DNA from: JAFGBM01 sp964610155
GTDB lineage: Bacteria; Actinomycetota; Actinomycetes; Actinomycetales; Demequinaceae
Direction: 5' to 3'
Assembly (NCBI GenBank): GCA_964610155.1
Contig: CAZSUY010000017.1
Span: 1 to 10,383, forward strand
Length of the DNA: 10,383 nt
The notes beneath the pieces were generated by a model, which worked only from the letters and a program-made list of their open reading frames with translations, was not told the origin of the DNA and ran no database searches. This document shows, in pieces, positions 6,939-10,383 of this stretch (position 1 is the stretch's first letter; each line of letters begins with the position of its first letter). The position numbers and the translations under genes are program-made.

Positions 6939-7778
6939 TCATGCCGCAATTTCGGCACGGATGTGAAGGGCTTCAAACATGACGGGGCTGAGGGAGCGGC
7001 CGTGCTCGTCGGTGAGGCTGGTGTGGCGGCGGCGCGGATTGTAGAACCCTTCGATCCATTCGAAGATCACGGATGTGAGTTTGACGCGACTGTTCCACGA
7101 GTGTCGGTCGAGGAGTTCGCGTTGCATGGTCGACCAGAACGACTCGATGAGGGCGTTGTCCACCGAGGACGCGACCCGCCCCATCGATCCGAGCAGTCCG
7201 GCTTGGCGGAGTCGGTGTCCGAAGATCCAGGAGGTGTATTGCGGGCCTCTGTCGGCGTGGACGATGGTGCCTGCTTGTGGTCGGCGTCTCCAGCGGGCCA
7301 TCTCCAACGCGTCGGTGACTAGTTCACTGGTGGCCTGGTCGGCGATGGCCCAGCCGACACAGCGACGGGAGTAGGCGTCGAGGACGGCGCAGCAATACAC
7401 CCATCCGTCTTTCGCCCTGTGTTGGGTGATGTCGGTGAACCACACCCGGTCAGGCTGCTCGGCCCGAAACTGGCGTTTGACGAGGTCGTCGTGGACGGCT
7501 GGGGCTGGCCGCCAGGAACGTCCCTTTCGGGCGTGTGACACCCCTTGAAGGCCTGCCAGCCGCATGAGACGGGCGACCCGTTTGCGGCCGCAATGCACGC
7601 CGTGTTCGATCGACAGTTCGTCGTGGATCCGCTTCGCACCATAGGTGCCACGGGAGTCCCGGTGGATCCGGCAGATCAACTCAGTCAGGTTGCGGTCGAC
7701 GATCTCACGATCCGAAGGCCCACGTTCCAACCACTCGTAGTAGCCGGCACGGGACACTTCGAGTTTCCGGCACGCCAC
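6939..7778 (-). CDS. IS3-family transposase OrfB (DDE catalytic subunit)
   Basis: 279 residues from GTG 7778. The N-terminal part has the helix-turn-helix-like segment typical of OrfB (RDSRGTYGAKRIHDEL). It is followed by an integrase core with D116 in WFTDIT, D176 in HADRGPQYTS and E212 in ALIESFW. There are 35 residues between the second D and the E, the hallmark D(35)E spacing of the IS3 family. It ends with the conserved YNPRRRHTSL region. In IS3 elements the active enzyme is an OrfAB fusion made by -1 frameshifting. Here the orfB frame is open upstream to the slippery site at 7829-7835, through codons for KIGFRLVLELSRDG. The GTG at 7778 is therefore only the first plausible free-standing start and may not be used. 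It cuts and joins the IS ends. No damage is seen. Confidence 0.95.
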   Translation of the reverse strand: MACRKLEVSRAGYYEWLERGPSDREIVDRNLTELICRIHRDSRGTYGAKRIHDELSIEHGVHCGRKRVARLMRLAGLQGVSHARKGRSWRPAPAVHDDLVKRQFRAEQPDRVWFTDITQHRAKDGWVYCCAVLDAYSRRCVGWAIADQATSELVTDALEMARWRRRPQAGTIVHADRGPQYTSWIFGHRLRQAGLLGSMGRVASSVDNALIESFWSTMQRELLDRHSWNSRVKLTSVIFEWIEGFYNPRRRHTSLTDEHGRSLSPVMFEALHIRAEIAA

Positions 7779-7800
7779 CGCGACGGGGATCCCGTCGCGG
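7778..7800 (-). other. Perfect 10-bp hairpin downstream of the slippery site
   Basis: CCGCGACGGG and CCCGTCGCGG separated by three bases. It begins 28 bases after the heptamer, further than most frameshift stimulators, and its last base is the first base of the GTG at 7778. It could slow ribosomes, or hide an independent orfB start. Confidence 0.6.
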
Positions 7801-7825
7801 CTGAGCTCCAGGACGAGCCGGAAAC

Positions 7826-8110
7826 CTATTTTGGGAGGACGTTCTCCCTGGCGAAGTAGGCTGACGCCCTCTTAAGGATCTCGTTCTCCATCTCCAACAC
7901 CCGCAACCGGCGTCTGAGCGCAACCAACTCCTTGTGCTCGTCGGTCGTCAACCCGTCTTTCCGGCCAGCATCAATGTCGTCCTGACGCATCCACCGTCTC
8001 AGACACGACTCGCTGATCCCCAGATCCTTAGCAACCAATGCTGGTCGCTCCCCCCGACGAACCAGATCCAACGCTCGACGACGGAACTCCATCGGCTTCG
8101 CTTGAGGCAT
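7826..8110 (-). CDS. IS3-family transposase OrfA (DNA-binding subunit)
   Basis: 94 residues from ATG 8110, preceded by AGGAG (8117-8121 on the - strand) at a good distance. The helix-turn-helix is seen in ALVAKDLGISESCLRRWMR. It is followed by a leucine-zipper-like helix (LVALRRRLRVLEMENEILKRA), used for multimerisation in this family. The protein ends ENVLPK and its stop follows a C_CCA_AAA heptamer. It binds the terminal repeats and provides the N-terminal part of the OrfAB fusion transposase; alone it may act as a regulator. Confidence 0.95.
   Translation of the reverse strand: MPQAKPMEFRRRALDLVRRGERPALVAKDLGISESCLRRWMRQDDIDAGRKDGLTTDEHKELVALRRRLRVLEMENEILKRASAYFARENVLPK
7829..7835 (-). 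promoter_or_regulatory. Programmed -1 frameshift site C_CCA_AAA
   Basis: On the - strand the zero frame reads CTC CCA AAA TAG. The heptamer CCCAAAA fits X_XXY_YYZ exactly, and the orfA stop comes next. A -1 slip gives CCC AAA ATA GGT and enters the orfB frame, which is one base back (the two starts are 332 bases apart). Confidence 0.75.
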
Positions 8111-8148
8111 TCCGAACTCCTCTCTCGGGACTCATCATCCCAAGTCAG

Positions 8149-8175
8149 GTGTCCGGGAAAGCGGGGTTGGCTCCA
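8149..8175 (-). repeat. IS right terminal inverted repeat (orfA side)
   Basis: Reverse complement of the left repeat with one mismatch. It lies 38 bases upstream of the orfA start, so it probably overlaps or flanks the transposase promoter, as is usual in this family. Confidence 0.9.
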
Positions 8176-8237
8176 GTGCCATGCTTTCTGGCAGGCCGAT
8201 TGCGAGGGCATGATCAGTTCTTGAGCCGAGGAGGCAA

Positions 8238-8765
8238 GTGAGCCACCCAAGTTCCCGACGTGCGTTCGGGGTCATCTCCGAACGACCGCGGAAGTGGAAA
8301 CGACGAGCGAGGGTGGCTTTGTCGACGTTGCCTCTGCTCCTCGTCGCGGGATGCAATCACGGTGTGGACGTAGCCGTGGAGAGGCTCGACGTAATCCTTG
8401 AGGTCCGCGGGGCGATCGGTTTCGACTGCTCGGCGACCGTCATGGGCGACTACCGGCCCGGTATCTGCTACACGATGACAGCCTCTGAACCACTCGACAG
8501 CTGGGCGGCGGCTCTTGGAGAGCTTTTTATCCCCGAGGGATTCGTCCCCGATGACGCCCAGTGGTCGTGTTCGGCGATTGATGAGCTCGAACCGAACATC
8601 GTTGCCTGGTGTTCGATCGAGGTCTCGGAAATCTTGCGCGCCGAAGGCGTGGTGGGCCTGAGCGTAGAGATCGAATATGGATCCGGAATCTTTTCGACGA
8701 TCCTTTCGACTCATGACTACCCACCCATTTACACCGTTGTCTTGTGGTTTCAGCGCACGGAATGA
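8238..8765 (+). CDS. Secreted lipoprotein, possible orphan immunity protein
   Basis: 175 residues from GTG 8238, with GAGGAGG (8228-8234) three bases before it, a rather short spacing. A basic N-terminus (RPRKWKRRAR), a hydrophobic run and a classical lipobox LVAGC with Cys39 mark it as a lipoprotein. Four further cysteines lie at 64, 77, 111 and 125. The gaps 77-111-125 are exactly those of 74-108-122 in the lipoprotein at 6316-6852, and both are similar in size. I take them as distant relatives. It has no toxin tip in front of it: the IS occupies that place, and the original neighbour may have been lost or moved. I do not recognise a named family. An ordinary envelope lipoprotein with no link to the toxins remains possible. 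Confidence 0.7.
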   Translation: MSHPSSRRAFGVISERPRKWKRRARVALSTLPLLLVAGCNHGVDVAVERLDVILEVRGAIGFDCSATVMGDYRPGICYTMTASEPLDSWAAALGELFIPEGFVPDDAQWSCSAIDELEPNIVAWCSIEVSEILRAEGVVGLSVEIEYGSGIFSTILSTHDYPPIYTVVLWFQRTE

Positions 8766-8872
8766 CCGAAGCCTGGTGGGCAGCGGGCCATTGATCGTCA
8801 CCGGACGGACGTCACCGCGCCACGTGCCATTGGTGTGATGTCCGGATACGTGAGTGCTGGGAGAGGGGTGAC

Positions 8873-9484
8873 ATGGCGGAGATGCAGTCTAGCGTTTCTC
8901 TCGGTGGTCCACGGGTTGTGGTCCGGATGCCCAAGTCGATGAGAGCCATGTTCTGGATTGTCTTCTGGTCAATGCCTGTTGTGGCGGATATCACGGTGCT
9001 GTCGACGCGGATTCCTTCTGCGGCGACCGGCTTGGTGATGTCTGGACTTGCGTGGCTCGTTGTTTTACGAGGTTTGCATCAACAGATGGTCTTTTCCGCC
9101 ACGTGTATCACGGTTCGGAACATGTTTGTGACGAGGGTGGTTGAGTCTGCGCAGATTGCCGGAGGATGGTTTCAGTGTGGAGGCGGGATTCTTGTGGTTC
9201 GCCTAAAGGATGGGTCATTGACGGTGTTTGATGTGGGCGATTGGCGCTTCGGAAAAAGACAGAAGTTACGACGGGAGGAAATCCTCGCCGCCGTGAGAGA
9301 TGACGTCCAGGCAACCTATGGCGCGAAGTTGAGGGTCGACCGCCCGTCACTTTCCCCACGCAGATCCCCTGCGCACTTATGGGACATGAATCCGAGGTTC
9401 GCGCCTCTCTTGGCCAGTGAGTGGGCCGCAATCCTCGCAACGATCGCGCTTGTTGCCTTTCACATTCTTCGCTCAAGTGGGTAG
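8873..9484 (+). CDS. Membrane protein with a bacterial PH-like domain
   Basis: 203 residues from ATG 8873, behind GAGAGGGG (8861-8868). Two adjacent transmembrane helices (about residues 25-45 and 50-68) form a hairpin. Then comes a beta-rich domain of about 60 residues with the pattern CITVRNMFVTRVV...GGGILVVRLKDGSLTVFDVG, as in bPH_6-type PH proteins (the CFP-6-like group of actinobacteria). A charged region with RREE follows, and a last hydrophobic helix (LLASEWAAILATIALVAFHIL) ends the protein. Its function is unknown; such proteins are common single genes in actinobacterial genomes. It is separated by about 107 bases from the lipoprotein before it, so an operon is uncertain. It probably marks the edge of the toxin region and the return to general genome content. 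Confidence 0.7.
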   Translation: MAEMQSSVSLGGPRVVVRMPKSMRAMFWIVFWSMPVVADITVLSTRIPSAATGLVMSGLAWLVVLRGLHQQMVFSATCITVRNMFVTRVVESAQIAGGWFQCGGGILVVRLKDGSLTVFDVGDWRFGKRQKLRREEILAAVRDDVQATYGAKLRVDRPSLSPRRSPAHLWDMNPRFAPLLASEWAAILATIALVAFHILRSSG

Positions 9485-9777
9485 CAGGGTTGCTCGTGAC
9501 CATACCGATGCCCGCAGTTCGGACTCTTCGGTGGAAGCGGCGGTCACATCCCGAATGGTGGAGGTTGCGATCTTGGGGGAGACCTCGGGTTTGATCGCCT
9601 CTAGGGTTTAGGCCGCCAATTCGACGACTGGATGCGTGCCTCGTATGTCGACCCTCGTCTGTCAACCTTGCGTCCTCCACAAGCCCGGGGCCTGGTGCTA
9701 GCGTCTTGTTGCCAGAGCCCCCTGCCGATCAGGCGTCCCGCTGGGATCAGGGGAGCGCCGGAGGAAAGGGGCGGGGC
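9485..9777. other. Intergenic region of 293 bases
   Basis: I see no convincing gene, RNA, terminator hairpin or promoter here. The short frames that cross it show no family features. Only the last 20 bases, GGAGGAAAGGGGCGGGGC, look functional, as the ribosome binding region of the next gene. Confidence 0.5.
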
Positions 9778-10352
9778 ATGAAAGACGTCAGCCGGAGTGT
9801 AGAGGGTCGGCGGAGGACTCATTGTGTTAGGGACGGCGGGTCTGCGGCAGGCTGGGCGATCAGTGTGTTGAGTGCGATACTCCTGGGTTTGGTTGTCTTT
9901 GTCGCACTGACGTATATGGGTTCTGAAAACGACGGGACTGTCACGCCCAATCCGACGAGTCCGTCCTCGTCCGCGAGCCCGAGCCCCGTTCCGTCCGAGA
10001 CGCCTACCCCTGAGGCCGGTCCGTTCGATGGCACCTGGACGGGCCACGTCACGGGCGACCTGCACCTATATACACCGCGGATGTTGTCATGACTGATGAC
10101 GGTTCGGTGCTTGCTGGCGCCGTCACCTATACGGGAGACGCCTCCTATCCCGAGATGCATTGTGTGGGTGTGTGGACTCAAACCGGTCGCAACGGCACAC
10201 ATGCCAATGTCCACGAGGTCATCACCGACGGCCCGCTCTGCATCGACGAGCTCGAAATCACCCTCGACCTCAATCCCGACGGCACGATCGCCTTCGCCAT
10301 CTTCTACAGCGACACCTACCACCCCAAGGCGATACTCACCCGCGAGGCCTAG
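9778..10352 (+). pseudogene. Membrane-anchored protein with a lipocalin-like extracellular domain, frameshifted
   Basis: Starts at ATG 9778 behind a purine-rich site. It has a short cytoplasmic N-terminus, one transmembrane helix (GWAISVLSAILLGLVVFVAL), a Ser/Pro/Thr linker (SPSSSASPSPVPSETPTP) and then the start of a small beta domain (FDGTWTGHVTGD). This frame stops at TGA 10090-10092. The rest of the domain is in another frame, usable from ATG 10089 (TDDGSVLAGAVTYTG, CVGVWTQTGRNGTHANV, CIDELEITLDLNPDG) to the stop at 10352. In that frame the bases just before 10089 also read YTADVVM, which fits the domain, so the break lies near 10067-10072. Removing one TA from TATATA there gives a continuous protein of about 190 residues. 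The domain type, with W-x-G at the start and two Cys, is common as a surface domain in actinobacteria. The alternative is two coupled genes overlapping by ATGA, less likely because the domain would be split. Confidence 0.65.
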
Positions 10353-10383
10353 CAGGGCGTCGGCACCACTCGCACTACGCTGG

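Larger units (their letters stand above)
6898..8175 (-). mobile_element. IS3-family insertion sequence, about 1278 bp, apparently complete
   Basis: Bounded by 27-bp inverted repeats that differ at one base, both starting TGGAGCC at the outer ends and ending CGGACAC inside. It contains orfA (7826-8110) and orfB (6939-7778) on the - strand, in the overlapping -1 arrangement of the IS3 family. All catalytic residues are present and the frames are intact, so it may be active. The flanks (TAG on the left, GTG on the right) do not show a 3- or 4-bp target duplication. It sits between two lipoprotein genes and does not visibly break either. Confidence 0.92.

Noticed and set aside
6963..7322. + strand frames inside the IS
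   Set aside because: They run antisense to orfB, which has a full DDE signature; they are shadows.
7705..7923. Additional - strand frame between orfA and orfB
   Set aside because: It is in the third frame, has no family features, and the -1 frameshift already explains the region.
8214..8801. - strand frame of 195 residues opposite the second lipoprotein
   Set aside because: The + strand frame has a signal peptide, lipobox and ribosome site; the - strand product is Arg- and Asp-rich and matches nothing I know.
9108..9680. - strand frame of 190 residues opposite the PH-domain gene
   Set aside because: The + strand gene has clear membrane helices and a ribosome site; the antisense product is basic and low in complexity.
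9485..9777. Possible terminator or promoter in the intergenic region
   Set aside because: Only weak, short complementary stretches and no T run or clear -35/-10 pair could be seen.
1..10383. CRISPR array, tRNA or rRNA
   Set aside because: No regularly spaced short repeats and no sequence resembling these RNAs were found; the only sizeable repeats are the rhs core copies and the IS ends.

Overview
The window is high-GC DNA (about 68% G+C in a sampled part of the RHS core). Codon use, the style of the YD repeats, an actinobacterial-type PH-domain membrane protein and a small anchored protein with a Ser/Pro/Thr linker all point to an actinobacterium, probably near Micrococcales. The exact taxon is a guess.

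Bases 1-6852 form a polymorphic-toxin locus of the Rhs/YD type, all on the + strand. It is built from two tandem copies of the 3' end of an rhs gene, each with its own toxin tip and immunity gene. Copy 1 enters from outside the window, carries the RHS core to about base 1001, and ends in a tip that looks like a PD-(D/E)XK nuclease of the Tox-REase-7 kind (1000-1782). A soluble, presumably cytoplasmic immunity protein follows (1788-2618). Copy 1 is interrupted by an amber codon at 562-564, created by an exact tandem duplication of one hexamer. Copy 2 (2626-6315) has no N-terminal part of its own: RHS homology starts abruptly about 75 bases after the first immunity gene. It runs through many YD repeats and the core, then switches at base 5588 to a different, partly AT-rich tip that I do not recognise. 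That tip is followed without a gap by a lipoprotein gene (6316-6852), the likely cognate immunity protein. The core segments of the two copies (1-1001 and 4606-5588) are near-identical, with one 195-base block in which I see no difference. They could recombine and swap the toxin joined to the upstream Rhs body.

Bases 6898-8175 are a complete-looking IS3-family insertion sequence on the - strand. It has 27-bp terminal inverted repeats, orfA and orfB in a -1 relation, a C_CCA_AAA slippery heptamer directly before the orfA stop, and a perfect 10-bp hairpin downstream. No target duplication is visible.

Beyond the IS lie a second lipoprotein (8238-8765) with the same spacing of its last three cysteines as the first (possibly a paralogous orphan immunity gene), a PH-domain membrane protein (8873-9484), and a membrane-anchored protein (9778-10352) whose C-terminal domain is split by a frameshift at a TATATA tract.

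In functional terms, the first six kilobases read as a toxin-switching locus. An expressed Rhs body lies upstream, one toxin tip is currently cut off by a stop codon, and a second promoterless cassette is stored downstream. The two immunity proteins would act in different compartments: cytoplasm for the nuclease, cell surface for the unknown toxin.
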